Assembly: GCA_031216915.1 (NCBI GenBank) | Contig: CM062294.1 | Location: 164,813,455 to 164,877,454 of the forward strand | Length of the DNA: 64,000 nucleotides | Reading direction: 5' to 3' | Source: Pictodentalium vernedei | Lineage: Eukaryota > Mollusca > Scaphopoda > Dentaliida > Dentaliidae | Shown: one piece after another, positions 30,558 to 41,922 of the stretch | Layout of the letters: the number at the start of each line of letters is the position of its first letter | Numbering within the stretch: position 1 is the stretch's first letter | The notes under the pieces: model-generated | The model's database searches: none | What the model was told of the DNA's origin: nothing | What the model saw: only the letters and a program-made list of their open reading frames with translations | Made by a program: the position numbers and the translations under genes

Positions 30558-31409
30558 TAAAAAAATAGAGAAAGAATCATTTACTTTCACCAGTACAGTG
30601 ATTATAAAGGTGGGCAGAAGATTCCGACTGGATCCATACCGGGTCGCGATTTGGCCTAAAATCAAAAATGTATTTTCTTCTCAAAGTTCTGCATAATTAG
30701 CCTATACAAAAAGAAAAGGGGATAACATTAACTCCATGCATGCCGCTGGTAGATATTCTGCCCAGGACAGGATTGCCCTTACCATTGAAATAAGCATAAT
30801 TTGGGCACATTTAATCACCCCCTCCCCCTTGTAAATTGAATGGATGTTTTCACCAATGATTCCTTGTGACAAATTTAGATGAATTTTTCATCAAATCTAT
30901 TCATGGCTGCTACATAAAGCCATGAGGTAAAGAGTCAACAAAAACAGTATAAGATATGTGAACCATCACAACAATCATTTACTATGTCACAACGTATCAA
31001 ACCCGTCGGCGACTTTTCATTTAAAAAAATCAATTCAGCTCTGAATCAGGTTTAATTTATGTACGATGTTATGTTTGGTACCTAAGGAGATAAAATGCAG
31101 TACGACAACAAGAAAAAAGCCAATAGGTCGACAATGCATACCAGATTAATCTTACATTCCAACTGACGAATGTCCGTAGATTCTAGAATTGATCATATCT
31201 TTCAATGTGGGCTCGTTGCATAACATTAAGCTTCCTGTCTGTCTAGAATGCTCGTTTAAATTTTTCCGGCTGGAGTGAAAAAAATATCCATTGTCAATGC
31301 ACTGAGAGAACATATTGACGTGACAACCTTACCAGCTTCCGTAAATTCCCTGATTAACCCTTCTCCAACACACAGGATATCGAAATTCATTAATTTAATT
31401 TTTGTTTTT

Positions 31410-31575
31410 CAAAAGGTTTCAACAAAACCATATCATGTGCCCCCATTTGGAACGAGCTCGTTGAGCTCGTTCCAATTAGGGGCACTTGAAAGAGTTTTGT
31501 TGATATTACAAGAATTCCAGCTGCTTAATATGTAAATTATGCGGAGGGATACGGCCGATTCGTTAGATAAAGGGT
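31410..31575 (+). repeat. Dispersed repeat, copy 1
   Basis: Shares ACAAAACCATATCATG, a GTTGGAAC/GGAACGAG-like middle and GGATACGGCCGATTCGTT..TAAAGGGTTAA with 63255-63375. The hairpin centre is present only in this copy. Confidence 0.6.
31420..31503. repeat. Long hairpin-forming inverted repeat
   Basis: The centre is GGAACGAGCTC-GTT-GAGCTCGTTCC. Pairing continues outward through GTGCCCC/GGGGCAC to CAACAAAAC/GTTTTGTTG, giving arms of about 37-40 bp with a few mismatches. It could be a small foldback element or a terminal structure of a MITE. Confidence 0.75.
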
Positions 31576-32337
31576 TAATTTGACAGATCATACCATGTCA
31601 CAAACTTTTTTTTTCTTCTGCGTCTGCTTTATGATAAAACAAAAACATAATGTCACACTCCGACATAAACACTGCTAACAACAAACTGAGTGAAGGAAAG
31701 TTAACGGAATTCATGCAGTTTAAACCTTTGCACTCTGAGGTCAAAACACCAACATTTTAAGTACCAGTATTTTTTTTCTTTAATGCAAAGATGAATTAAT
31801 CCAATCCATTCCTGTTTGATGTAGCCAATGGGTTGTGCCAATAAGACTAAATTAGTCCAATTACAAGATTCATTACGAGAAAAATATTCGTCTCGAGTTA
31901 TTTCAACGTCAGTATTCAGAAGGTTAATCACTTACCGAATCCAAGTGGAAATGATCACTGATTATAGTCTTTCACTAAATAACAATAATATTTCCAAATA
32001 ACATAACACAAGCAAAATATGTTTCACGAATTCGACTGAGCGACCTTCAAAACCTATTAGAAAGAAAAAAAGAGGAAATCTAAATAAAATCGCATTATGA
32101 GACTCCACACTTGCTTCTGCAACATTCGTTTATCTGATATTTTGGCAGTGTATAACTCCTACTTTATTAAAATTGTACTCACTGTTTATTAGCAACAGAT
32201 CCAAGATTTATGAAGTCATACGTGTATAACTTTACATAAGAACCTATCTCTACGAATGCCCAATTGTATTGCATATATTTTTCACAACTGAAAATTAATC
32301 GCCTCGGCACATTTTAGAAACGCTGTTATTATTACTA

Positions 32338-32710
32338 TTATTTATTGGTGTTTAAGGTGACAGACTTATGCACGATAGCTAATCGCGACCATGACAGTTT
32401 TACGTGTGGAGGAAGCCGGAGTACCCGCAGAGGACCACCGAGCATCGACGAGCAACTATCAGCTCCTCAACATTCTAACTCTGTTCAAGCTCCGTTCAAG
32501 CTCCGTTCAAGCAGGATTACAGCGGTTGGGGACATGTGCACCATCGACAAGCAGTACTCCTCAGTACACGGCGTCGTCGCGCCCCTCATGTAGGCAACCG
32601 GAATAAAGTGCTTTCCCAAGGACACAACGCGGGTCGTCCCGGACGGGGACCAAACTCGGGATCCCTAGTATGGAAGCCCAAACAGTCTAACACTGAGCCA
32701 CCGTGATCCA
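32338..32710 (-). repeat. tRNA-headed SINE, copy 1
   Basis: On the minus strand it starts GGATCACGGTGGCTCAGTG (A-box-like) with GTTTGGTCC (B-box-like). It continues into the body shared with other copies (TACTCCGGCTTCCTCCAC..GTAAAACTGTC) and ends in a TTAAACACCAATAAATAA tail. A GAGCTTGAACG unit is repeated within it. It is a retroposed element, not a tRNA gene. Confidence 0.7.
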
Positions 32711-32989
32711 GTAGAAACGCCGAAAAAAGTGTTTAGGTAAACTTTAAACTTTAACCTTGTGCGGAATGTCTAGTTAGAGAATGCGGCCTACGAAGCGTTC
32801 ATTGCGTGATTTGGCCAATGTTTAAATGGATCTGTGTTGGAGACGCGCGCGCGTTTCTTTCTTCAACGAAATTAATGGCTTCCGTCTTGAGCCTACCAGC
32901 ACTTTTAGCCTCAGTTCACTGTTTTCTAAAACTACGAAGCCATCCATTAATGCATCGACGAGCTATATTTGTCAAATGCAAACAATATA

Positions 32990-34564
32990 TTTATGCACAA
33001 GGCAGATGTTTATGGCCTTTTTGGATGCCAAAAAGGCATACGATAGAGTATGGAGGGAGGGTATGTGGCGCAAGCTGGAGGCTTTGTGCTTAGGAGGCGA
33101 GTTTATTGGAATTATGAAAGCATTATATAAAGACGTACAGAGTGAACTTAGCCTGGGAAACATTACAACAAAACGTGTGCCTATGGAGATAGGCCTAAAA
33201 CAGGGGTGTATCCTTTCGCCAATTCTGTTTGCATTGTACATCAAAGGTTTAGGAGATGAACTACTGCATAGCGACGAGGAGGTAGCAGTTGGGGACTTGA
33301 AGATCCCAGGGCTATTTTTTGCAGACGATATGGTGCTAGTGTCAGAAAGCGAAGAGGGGCTGACGAAAATGCTGGGAATTGTTGGGAAATATGGGAGCAA
33401 ATGGAGACTCGAACTTAATGAAAGGAAGAGAAAAGTTATACCTGTGGGCCGCAAAGTGGACCACACTCGAAGGTGGAGAGTGGGTGAGTTCTGCATTCCG
33501 GAAGGTAGCAGCAAACTTCTCAGTGTAGGAGAGACAGGTGATTACGAGTATTTGGGGGGTAAATATAAACATTACAGGAAAAGGCATCTACCGAAACCAC
33601 ACAAATAAATTGATTCCGAAGGGGAAGCGAATCCTTAACCAAATGAAACTTATAGGAAGAAACAGTTTCAATAAGGTTTTTCGTGGGGAAAACCATTTGG
33701 AAAATGGTGGGTCTGCCAAGTATAACTTACAGTACGGAAGTGGTACCCCTAAGCCAGACGGCGATAAAGAGCTTGGAAACCCTGCAGAACGATGCAGGCC
33801 GATGGATAACGGGGTCGAGTAATGCCGCAGAGCTAGAAGCAACCAGGGGTGATCTTGGGTGGATGAGGATCAAGGACAGGATAGACCTGTTGAAACTCGG
33901 TTATCTTAATTATTTGGTAAATCTCCCCGACAGCCGATGGTGTAAAGTAATGTTCCTGAGAATTTTCAATTCAAATATCAAGACGAGGTGGATGGTCCAA
34001 GTGAGGGAGCTAGTGGAGAACTACTTATTGGATATCTCGGATCTGGACGTTGGGGCAAATCTGGGTAAAAAAATCGTCAGGGAAAGGGTCATGGAGGATT
34101 GTAACCGTAATTGGCGAGAGGGGATCAAATCAAGGAGGTCTTTGGGTGGCCTGCGTGATAAAAAGAAGCCAGGTTTTGAAGAGTACCTTGATGGCACCTT
34201 TGGGGGATCACTGTTATTCAAGCTGAGGTAGCGGTCCCTGGAGCTGAGGGGAAAAATTGGGAAAAACAGTGAAAAGGAGTACCAGATGTGTAATTTGGGC
34301 ATGGTGGAGACCTTGGAACACTTTCTTCTAGAATGCCCAAAGTACCAGTCCAACAGAATAAGATTCACTGGGGGTATATTGGGGAAGTGGGATGGGAGAA
34401 CGGATGACATGTGGTTAGGGGGAGACTCAAAGGAGAGGATTAATATACTAATCGGAGAGATTGGGAAGAATGGGGCAAGGGATGTCATCAAGCAGTTCGT
34501 CTCCGAGTGTTGGGAGGAGAGGAGAAGCGTGGGAATAGGGAGGCAGTTGGGAGTACAGGGGTAA
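32990..34564 (+). pseudogene. 5'-truncated LINE: reverse transcriptase and C-terminal zinc motif
   Basis: The open piece 32990-33608 has FLDAKKAYDRVWREGMW, LKQGCILSPILF and FFADDMVLVSES (the FADD catalytic box) of non-LTR reverse transcriptases. A frameshift near 33600-33690 moves the reading to 33683-34231. A TAG at 34229-34231 then interrupts the same frame, which ends at 34564. Near the end is CNLGMVETLEHFLLEC, the Cys-His motif found at the C-terminus of many LINE ORF2 proteins. The endonuclease half is missing, as in most 5'-truncated copies. The clade is not resolved. Confidence 0.85.
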
Positions 34565-35467
34565 CCAAGGCCTTCTCGTACGAGAACCGCGACCAATCAG
34601 CGGCTGGCCAAAGTGTTACTATTATTATTAGTGTCGAAACCTCAAGTTGACAACATATATGTTTCCTGTGATTCCTGAAGAACTCAGTTAAGCGAGCTTT
34701 GTCAGTTTGTATATTATTTAGTGTACGTATCAATGAAATACAGAAATACGTATACCGTGTTATCTGAATGTGTTCCTTGTCACACAGATTGATTTAGAAG
34801 ATACACAATATTGAGCGTTATTGCAAGCAGCTGATTTTTGAAGTGTCTGAAATAATTTGGCGTGTGTGATAAATGCACCAGGACAATAGAGGGTCTCAAT
34901 GCAGTATGCGGTGTAAAACTTGACACGTTGCACTGAATGCCTTTATGAATGGTCTTCGACATTCAATATATGATGGCTTATAGTGAACTTCAAAACGTGG
35001 GCTGGTAGAGTTGGCTGTTCTTCTGAATATTCATTACGGGACCAACAAGTCTCAGAGCTTGACCATTCGCTGACGCAAGATACAAACCTGGATTGAAGCC
35101 GGTTTGCATTAGTTACGAATGAAGTTTTTTCACTTATCGCTGCTGACATTAATGTAACAACGACTCTTCAGCAATTTTAATGTAACCAGTACCTATTACG
35201 GACCGTCCTGAGCATTTAAAATAAAGAGCCAGACTCGCAGCCTACATTTGAAGTTGTAGATGCCAGATCTACTTCTCAACCATAGAGTTCTAAACTATTG
35301 CTGATTGTCAAATTTTGTCCACGTGTTTTGCCTTGTTACAATTTGTGCCTATAGACACCCCCTCATAAATTGTAGCAAGACAAATCCACAGAGAGGGTAT
35401 AATTTCACCTCAAAGATGAAAGAAAGTACATGTACAGAACATGAAGCCATTATATTGTTGCGCTTTT
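34565..35467. other. No gene recognised
   Basis: LINE 3' flank and unclassified AT-rich DNA; only short open stretches without motifs. Confidence 0.5.
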
Positions 35468-35790
35468 ATACCATTTAACACTGAATTCCCCATACCCCAG
35501 GACTGCCACTTGAGGTACAAAATTAATAGGATTCTCCATAGGGTTTTGTACCTCAAGTGGCATTTTTGTACCCAGAGTGGCTTTTTGAAGGCAGAAAATC
35601 TTTTCCTACCTTCAAAAATGCCACTCTGGGCATCTTTTTCCTGCCTTCAAAAATGCCACTCTGGGTACAAAAATGCCACTTGAGGTACAAAACCCTATAG
35701 AGAATCCTATGTTAATTTTGTACCTCAAGTGGCAGTCCTGTGGTATGGGGAATTCAGTGTTAAATGCTTGTACCCAGAGTGGCACCCCCT
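35468..35790. repeat. Foldback repeat at the left end of element B
   Basis: About 35468-35605 is the inverse of about 35638-35772: TTTAACACTGAATTCCCC at the left pairs with GGGGAATTCAGTGTTAAA at the right, with CACTTGAGGTACAAAA and CAGAGTGGC units between. The centre is near 35620. The second arm is repeated in direct orientation at 50521-50692. Confidence 0.85.
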
Positions 35791-36015
35791 GGGTAAAAAG
35801 CCTATGGAGAATCCTATGTTAATTTGTTCGTCATAGTGCCAGCCCTGGGGTATGGGGAATTCAGTGTTAACTGTTTTTCGCTATAGTGCCACCCCTGGGT
35901 AAAAAATCCGATGGAGAATCCTATGTTAATTTTTTGTCTATAGTGGCCTCATTGGGGTATGGCGAATTCAGTGTTAAATGCTTGTGTCTATAGTGGCACC
36001 CTGGGGTAAAAGTCC
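35790..36015. repeat. Degenerate ~110-bp repeats
   Basis: Three to four variants of a unit with GGAGAATCCTATGTTAAT, GGGGTATGGGGAATTCAGTGTTAA and ATAGTGGCACC follow one another. They continue the arm of the foldback with decaying similarity. Confidence 0.75.
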
Positions 36016-36690
36016 CCTTCCAATCACTAAATATTTGCCTGTTTATTAATCAATCTCTCCCTACTTTAAACCGTATAACACTTTACTGTATGGAAGGATT
36101 GGTTGATAAACATACAATCTCTTACTCACAGTGGAAAAGAGAAGTATCTCTTAATTCTGTTTCACTTATGGGATAGAATGGTGAAAAAAGAGAAGTATCT
36201 CTTAAATGGTGCTCCCTATAGTGTCAGTCAAAGGGATAGACGCCTCCCAATTACTTTATGCTGGCAAATATGTCGATTTTGCTTATTAATCAATCTCTCC
36301 ATACTTTAAACCGTATAACACTTTACTGTATGGAGGAAATGGTTGATAAACATACAATCTCTTACCCACAGTGGAAAAGAGAAATATCTCTTAACTCTTT
36401 TTTCACTTATGGGATAGAATGGTGAAAAAGAGAAGTATCTCTTAAATGTTGGTCCCTATAGTGTCAGTCACGGGGTGGAGGCCAATTACTTTATGCTGGC
36501 AAAATATATGTTTATTAATGAATCTCTCCATACTTTAAACCGTATAACACTTTACTATATGGAAGGATTGGTTGATAAACATACAGTCTCTTATCCACAG
36601 TGGAAACGAGAAGTATCTCTTAACTCTTTTTCACTTATGGGATAGAATGGTGAAAAAAGAGAAGTATCTCTTCTCTTTTTTTACTGCTCT
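36016..36690. repeat. ~240-bp tandem repeat, three copies
   Basis: Units start near 36045, 36290 and 36525. Each contains CATACTTTAAACCGTATAACAC (a near palindrome), a GGTTGATAAACATAC segment and AGAGAAGTATCTCTTAA (itself a short palindrome AAGTATCTCTT / AAGAGATA), with CCCTATAGTGTCAGTCA between. The third copy is truncated. Subterminal tandem repeats are common in large DNA transposons. Confidence 0.85.
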
Positions 36691-37111
36691 GGAGAGCTAG
36701 TGGGCACTGCTACAATTCAAACAGACAATAAGAATTAGTTTTAGGGATCAATATTTAATTTATGAAGTGAGAAGCATATATAAACCGAGATCTGAGTTTG
36801 CCTATCTATAGAAAGCCTTTTACATCGAGATTGTTTGTGCGATACCACTTTATTTCAAGATTCCATTTTGCTGAGAAAATATGTATAGCCAGAATTGTGT
36901 CTTGAAATAAAGCATTATCGCTTAAGATTTTTTTTAAATTTTAAAAAATGCTAAAATATCCTATCTGTAATACATAATAGTGATTGGCATAAAATATAGA
37001 ATAGAAAAAATGTTTTTTATAAAAAAAACTCTGTGGGTTGTTTTGACACCTAATCTTGATTACATAAAATAGTGTCTATAGTTTTGCTCAAACCATTGAC
37101 TAACGTCTCTG
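36691..37111. other. AT-rich spacer, no gene
   Basis: Lies between the tandem repeats and the 3' end of the protease gene; nothing else is recognised. Confidence 0.5.
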
Positions 37112-37567
37112 TCATTCTCTTGGCAGTTTCTTGGGTCGAATTGATAGTAAGAATGTCTCTAAATCATATCCTTTAGCAAGATGATCCAAGGCAAATATAC
37201 AGTACATTGCACACACCAAAGTATGAACACTCTGTACTCTCATTGTGTTATTAATCCGTGAATCTGTGGTTTTAACTATGAATTTGTAAATGTCTTTATC
37301 TAATGGTGGTAAGCAATAGGAATCAAAGTAGATGCATGAATGATTGTCTTTGAAATATATTACCACCCAATGTTCTCCCGGTTCTCTTGATGAATCTGTG
37401 TTCACAATATAAGCTTTTCTATGTTTAGGTTTTTGTTTTGGTAATAAGTCTTTTGAACACACTTTTCCATTCAATAATGATAACCTTGGAGAATTGTCCA
37501 GAATATATTGTAGTTGAGTGGTTTCCATCTCTTCTAAGCCCCGAAAAGGGCTGTTATAAAGTTGCAC
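37112..37567 (-). CDS. Adenain-type protease of element B
   Basis: The intact frame encodes 151 residues. Motifs are GEHWVVIYF (His), YFDSYCLPP (acidic residue), then VQSVHTLVCAMYC with the Gln and the nucleophile Cys. The residue after the Cys is Ala where Gly is usual (CAMYC instead of CGxxC), the one departure from the family pattern. It is the last gene of the leftward block and starts 3 bp after the stop of the previous gene. It would mature the capsid. It is clearly related to, but diverged from, the protease at 8567-9004. Confidence 0.85.
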   Translation of the reverse strand: MQLYNSPFRGLEEMETTQLQYILDNSPRLSLLNGKVCSKDLLPKQKPKHRKAYIVNTDSSREPGEHWVVIYFKDNHSCIYFDSYCLPPLDKDIYKFIVKTTDSRINNTMRVQSVHTLVCAMYCIFALDHLAKGYDLETFLLSIRPKKLPRE

Positions 37568-37570
37568 TTT

Positions 37571-38023
37571 TCAATCAATTTCTTCTTCTTTATTAAGTGG
37601 TGTATAGCAGCCCCATTCTTTCTCTACTAAACCCGCCCACCTTTTAAGGTCTTCGTCAGTGTTAATTTCAAAGTTCACATTCACATTTGCAAAACATCCT
37701 TCAATATTCAGTTTCTTTGCTTGTATGTGCAGTTTATATAGTACACTTGATGGACACACTTTTTCCATACACTCTTTCATATACAGTTCAATCCATATTC
37801 TTATATCTTTTTTTATACAAAAGTCATGTTCTTGTCCAGGTATTTCTTGACATGCACCACACAGATTGTTCACTTTTTGTTTTATCAAAGGTGTCACTTC
37901 ACCCACAACAATTTCTTTAAATAATCTAAGGAACAGTCTGTCATTGCGAGTTTTCTCTTTCCTTATTATGTTTATTCTTTTTCTCATCTCCCTGTATATC
38001 TTGCAATGTTCACATTTACTCAT
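37571..38023 (-). CDS. Cys-rich hypothetical protein
   Basis: The intact frame encodes 150 residues. Two cysteine pairs are visible, CEHC (residues 4-7) and CGAC (about 55-58), plus further single cysteines. They may form one zinc site. The middle is helical and basic, the end acidic. The gene starts 2 bp after the capsid gene stop (38026). I do not recognise the family. Its place between capsid and protease genes suggests a late gene. Confidence 0.6.
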   Translation of the reverse strand: MSKCEHCKIYREMRKRINIIRKEKTRNDRLFLRLFKEIVVGEVTPLIKQKVNNLCGACQEIPGQEHDFCIKKDIRIWIELYMKECMEKVCPSSVLYKLHIQAKKLNIEGCFANVNVNFEINTDEDLKRWAGLVEKEWGCYTPLNKEEEID

Positions 38024-38025
38024 TG

Positions 38026-39313
38026 TTAATAGTTAAATATCACGTCTCTGAATTTGTTGATTTCTATCTCAATATCAAATTCTGCATAGACAACAACGTT
38101 GATTACCTCTGTGAGAGCTTGAGCAAACTGAAGATCCAGTCAAAGGTTGCCAGACTTTATAGGGTGAGCTAATGACCCACTGCCTGACTGCTCAGGTGTC
38201 AAATCAACTCCCCAGAGGGTATATCCTTTTGCATAATCCTGCATTGATATTTTAAATGTTTGATTTTGTCCAAAATTGCCCATTGCTTCAGATAATAATA
38301 AATATGAATTTAGATAAAGACCACCTTCAAAATTCGGTTCAAAGGGACGTGCTTTAATGGAATGTCCATCTATTGTGATTTCCAACTTGTTCAAATTGAA
38401 ATGTTGAAAATTAAATGGACATGTACCAATATCTCCATTTATATCTTTATTCGAAACTAAACCAAGAATTAATCATTTTGGCATCTGTTTATGAAACAGA
38501 TGGTCTTCTATTTTTGACCGAAGACCATTTCCAATGGTAAATGTTTTCATTTCGGTACGTCTTATGGGCATTTTATAATTTGTTCGATCTATTTGTGCAT
38601 TAAGATCATTCGCAAATTCAGGAATTAAATCCAAGGCCGGTATTCTGAATATGGCTTTTTGAATTTCTATTTTTCCATCTACACCACCAATCAGACAAAA
38701 TTTTGTTGGGGAACGATGAATTTTAATTCTCATCTCTAGGCCACTTGGTAAATATTTGACTTGCACAAATGGATCTAAATATATTTTTCCTCTTAGTTGT
38801 ACAGATTTACTGTTTGCAATTAATTTGGTACGTTCAACCACCTTTGTTATCGCAATTGCTGCATGCTGGCCTGGAGTATCTACATACCACATCTCACTAG
38901 CAGCTAGCTGTGTTTTTTTCACATCTTTTGAATTGCTTAACAGATTTTCAAAAAAAGGCTCGATAAGGATACATGTCGGTATTGGTTGTTATCAGAGAAC
39001 CGTTCAGTGTAACATCAATTTTACTGAACATACTGTGAAAGAAATTATTGATAGGAGTAATATTTGTATCATCTTCCAATACACTCCCATCTTGCTTTGT
39101 AATTTTGAATTGAATCTCAAGTGTAGATGATGCAAGATCTAACCACTTGGTTGTTTGTCTTGGAATTAAAAATTCTATTGGTGAAGAATTGTTTAAAGAT
39201 GCAATAGGAAATTGATCAATCTCACCAATATTTTCGACACCACTTGATGTTGGTGATACATTATCTGTATCAAATCCGCTACAAAAATGCTCGCAAGATC
39301 CATGTAACATCAT
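38026..39313 (-). pseudogene. Hexon-like major capsid protein of element B, broken
   Basis: Pieces 39313-38948, 38922-38473, 38394-38140 and a last stretch to the TAA at 38026 read as one gene of about 425 codons. A frameshift lies in a homopolymer near 38955; in-frame TGA codons lie at 38473-38475 and 38140-38142. Segments such as LEIQFKITKQDGS, PYRAFF and EITIDGHSI identify the large family of Maverick major capsid proteins (annotated in nematodes as F54H12.2-like), predicted double jelly rolls. Most of the gene is well preserved between breaks. It is not obviously related to the element A capsid. Confidence 0.82.
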
Positions 39314-39316
39314 GAT

Positions 39317-39685
39317 TTAATCAAATATATCAAGTGGTCTTGAATTTCGTTTTGAATAAGATTGTCTTTTACGTGTCTTCTCTCTTTGAGAACGAACAAC
39401 AGAGTGATGTTTTGGTTCTTGTTTCTGTCTTTTTATTCCCAAAGCAGCTTTACTCACTGATGCCATAAGATCTTTTGCATGAGTGTTTACTGTTTTAGAT
39501 GGTTTACGATTTCTCATCAATTCATTTGCTATTTCTAAACCATGTTTTAATCCTTCTTTCTTTAAAGTTCGAAATGCATTTTTTGCAATTGGTTTTATTA
39601 ATGGTATTGCTGATCTTATTGCTGAGTGAAAAATAGACCCTAATCCATATCCGTATTGCCGTGGTACGCCTTGATACACTGGCAT
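39317..39685 (-). CDS. Basic virion protein with Gly-rich start (pVI/pX-like)
   Basis: The intact frame encodes 122 residues. The N-terminus is VPRQYGYGLGSIF followed by an amphipathic helix (IRSAIPLIKPIAKNAFRTLKK). The C-terminal half is strongly basic (REKTRKRQSYSKRNSR). This layout is typical of Maverick minor core proteins compared with adenovirus pVI. Its stop lies 3 bp before the capsid ATG. The role is inferred. Confidence 0.6.
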   Translation of the reverse strand: MPVYQGVPRQYGYGLGSIFHSAIRSAIPLIKPIAKNAFRTLKKEGLKHGLEIANELMRNRKPSKTVNTHAKDLMASVSKAALGIKRQKQEPKHHSVVRSQREKTRKRQSYSKRNSRPLDIFD

Positions 39686-39690
39686 TATTT

Positions 39691-40560
39691 TTATAAATTG
39701 AATTTATGTCGCTCTCTAAAATGCAACTTGACAACACTCTTACCACTTGAAAACTGAATGTTTTTACCAGTATTCCCATTTATAATTATCGTGATCTGAT
39801 CAAAAGAAGATTTTGATACTGATACATAATGTACATTATCAAATTCTTTATGAGTGTGCAGAGATTCGTCACGTGTTTCAAACGGTAACATACGTAAAAA
39901 TAGGCGCTTCTATATCAACAAGAAATGTATAATCTGCAATATCAGAATAAATAAAGAGTTGATTAAAATCCATATTTAAATCCACGTTATATTTAAATGC
40001 ATCTTTTGCTGTGTTAGGAAAAATTACTGGAAACATACCATCTTTACACCCCAATTTTTGTGATAAACTATCTGATAATTCAAGTCCAACTGTTGCAATA
40101 CTATTTGATACAATTTTTATACGTGGATGTCGAGATAAATAACCAAGACGAAATGACACACCAATTTCTTTAGAAATATCCCGAAGTTTTTCTTGAATTT
40201 CGCATTCTATTGCTTCTGCAAATGTCCACCACTTGCATATGCCCCCGGCAAAATACTTAGCTCAACAGCGGCAACACCCTTACGTACTGTATGTTTGAAA
40301 AACGATTTATTAATATTATTAATGCATGCTGATATTTTTGGATCTGTTACAATGATTTTAAAATTTGTTTCATCATCTGTTATATTTCTTGCTCCAGATG
40401 GTAAAATTACTTCAACTAATCCCACCTCCCAATGTTCTTTATTAATATGAATCGGTTTAGATAATTGTGTTTGAAAACAACATTGTGTGTTATTTGGAAA
40501 CATATCCATAGAACTATCACTCAGTAGTGTTACGTAAAATGAATTCATTTTTCTTATCAT
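39691..40560 (-). pseudogene. Penton-like minor capsid gene of element B, broken
   Basis: Pieces 40560-40207, 40159-39878 and 39891-39691 lie in different frames, with breaks near 40200 and 39885. The first begins with MNSFYVTLLSDSSMDMF and EVGLVEVILPSG, the next is beta-rich (LFIYSDIADYTFLVD). Size (about 280 codons) and position beside the capsid gene fit the Maverick penton-like single-jelly-roll protein. The 5' end overlaps the membrane protein gene by 44 bp. Confidence 0.65.
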
Positions 40561-40825
40561 GTGGTTTCAAATATTTTAAACTGGGGTTTGGGAGAATATA
40601 TCCTAAAGAACTACTCAATAATACCAACCACAATTCTTTGTTTGGGGATTGTAAACTAAGGTGAATGATAGCCATAATTATAATTGCATAAATAACAATT
40701 ATTTGTGTGAAATAAGTCACTTGATTTTTTGCAACAAGACTCCCACAAAAATTAAATTGTGATTGTTGACTTTGTACTTCAACACTTGCACTTTCACGAC
40801 TCAATGCATTTTCATTTACTGACAT
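40517..40825 (-). CDS. Small two-helix membrane protein
   Basis: The intact frame encodes 102 residues. A polar N-terminus (1-35) is followed by a hydrophobic helix (FTQIIVIYAIIIMAIIHLSL), a short turn, and a second hydrophobic segment (ELWLVLLSSSLGYILP), then a basic tail. Two membrane spans in a hairpin are likely. Small membrane proteins next to the penton gene recur in Mavericks; their job is unknown to me. It overlaps the next gene and lies 8 bp after the integrase stop. Confidence 0.6.
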   Translation of the reverse strand: MSVNENALSRESASVEVQSQQSQFNFCGSLVAKNQVTYFTQIIVIYAIIIMAIIHLSLQSPNKELWLVLLSSSLGYILPNPSLKYLKPHDKKNEFILRNTTE

Positions 40826-40832
40826 ATTCTTT

Positions 40833-41922
40833 TTATACTAAATCAGATTCTGATATCCAACAATCAAATTTTGAGGGATAACCTTCCCAATGTACTTTAA
40901 GCTCCTTGACGAGTTTCTTACCCACACGTCTTGAACGTTGTGCCAGAACCGAATCAATGATATATTTTTTATCATCTTTTACACTTTGAATTTCTTGTGG
41001 ATAAAATGACCCCTGTATACTTTCACCACCCGTATCTTCAAGTTTATACATGTTTGGGTGTGTATGTTTTACATGGGTGATTTTAAATAACTCTTTTGTC
41101 CAATTTGGTAAATATTCCTTTTCAAATGTATGTTTGGTTTTGTTAATACGTACTATATCACCAACTTTAAATTTTATTTTTCTCTCTTTAGATTTTTTTT
41201 TACCATACACATGTTGAGTTACTTCTATCTCATTTTCTATTGACACAGATGCAGGAGTTCTCTGAATACTATGATGGAAACTGTGATTGTATCCATCAAC
41301 CAAATTTTGTAATACATCAATATATCTTAATGTACGTTTGTGTGTAAAATATTTCCACATTCGTGTTTTCAATGTGCGTTGAAAGTGTTCTAGAATACTA
41401 GCTTTTGTTTCAGGATTTTCTGTCGTGAAAAAATGAATTTTTTGTTCCTTTAAAAATTTCTGCACCACTTTATTTTTAAATTCAGAACCTTTATCTGATT
41501 GTAAAGATAATGGTTTACGACCCGAAGTTTTCAAAATTCTTTGGAAAGATTTTGTTAGTGTTTGTCCTGATTTATTGTGAATGGGTATAACCCATGCATA
41601 TTTTGAAAAAAGCATTGATGACACAAACTAAATAACGAAATTGATCATTGCGAGATTGCAAACTTTGTAAATCTGTTAAATCAATTTGCCATTGATGATC
41701 AATTCCACCCACTACAGTATTTCGTCTTGCAATTTTTTTACGAATGGGTTTATGTAAAGTGTAAGTTCTTTCTCCTTTCAACCATTTTTTGACTTGATCA
41801 ACTGTAACAGATTTATCTTTACTATGAGCTGCTTTGTATAAATTTTGTATACCCCCATAACCAGCAGGATGTTTTGCATTGTAGTATATTTCAGTTAATA
41901 AATCATTCAATATGCCTTCCAT
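40833..41922 (-). pseudogene. Maverick integrase with C-terminal chromodomain, one frameshift
   Basis: Pieces 41922-41572 and 41624-40833 form about 360 codons with a frameshift near 41600. The catalytic acids are D in WQIDLTDLQ, D in LQSDKGSEF and E in ASILEHFQR, with 34 residues between the second and third. A basic SH3-like region follows (VGDIVRINKTKHTF). The last ~45 residues (YIIDSVLAQ...LKVHWEGYP..DCWISESDL) are a chromodomain, a known C-terminal module of Maverick integrases thought to guide target choice by binding histones. The frameshift falls within the catalytic core. Confidence 0.88.

Larger units (their letters stand above)
30558..32337. other. Non-coding stretch with a hairpin and a dispersed repeat
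   Basis: No gene is supported. The only structured parts are the inverted repeat at 31420-31503 and a segment near 31410-31575 that recurs at 63255-63375. The rest is AT-rich, unremarkable DNA. Confidence 0.5.

Noticed and set aside
32826..32990. N-terminal extension of the LINE open frame
   Set aside because: Sequence before about 32990 has no RT similarity; the LINE copy is 5'-truncated and the open frame extends by chance.
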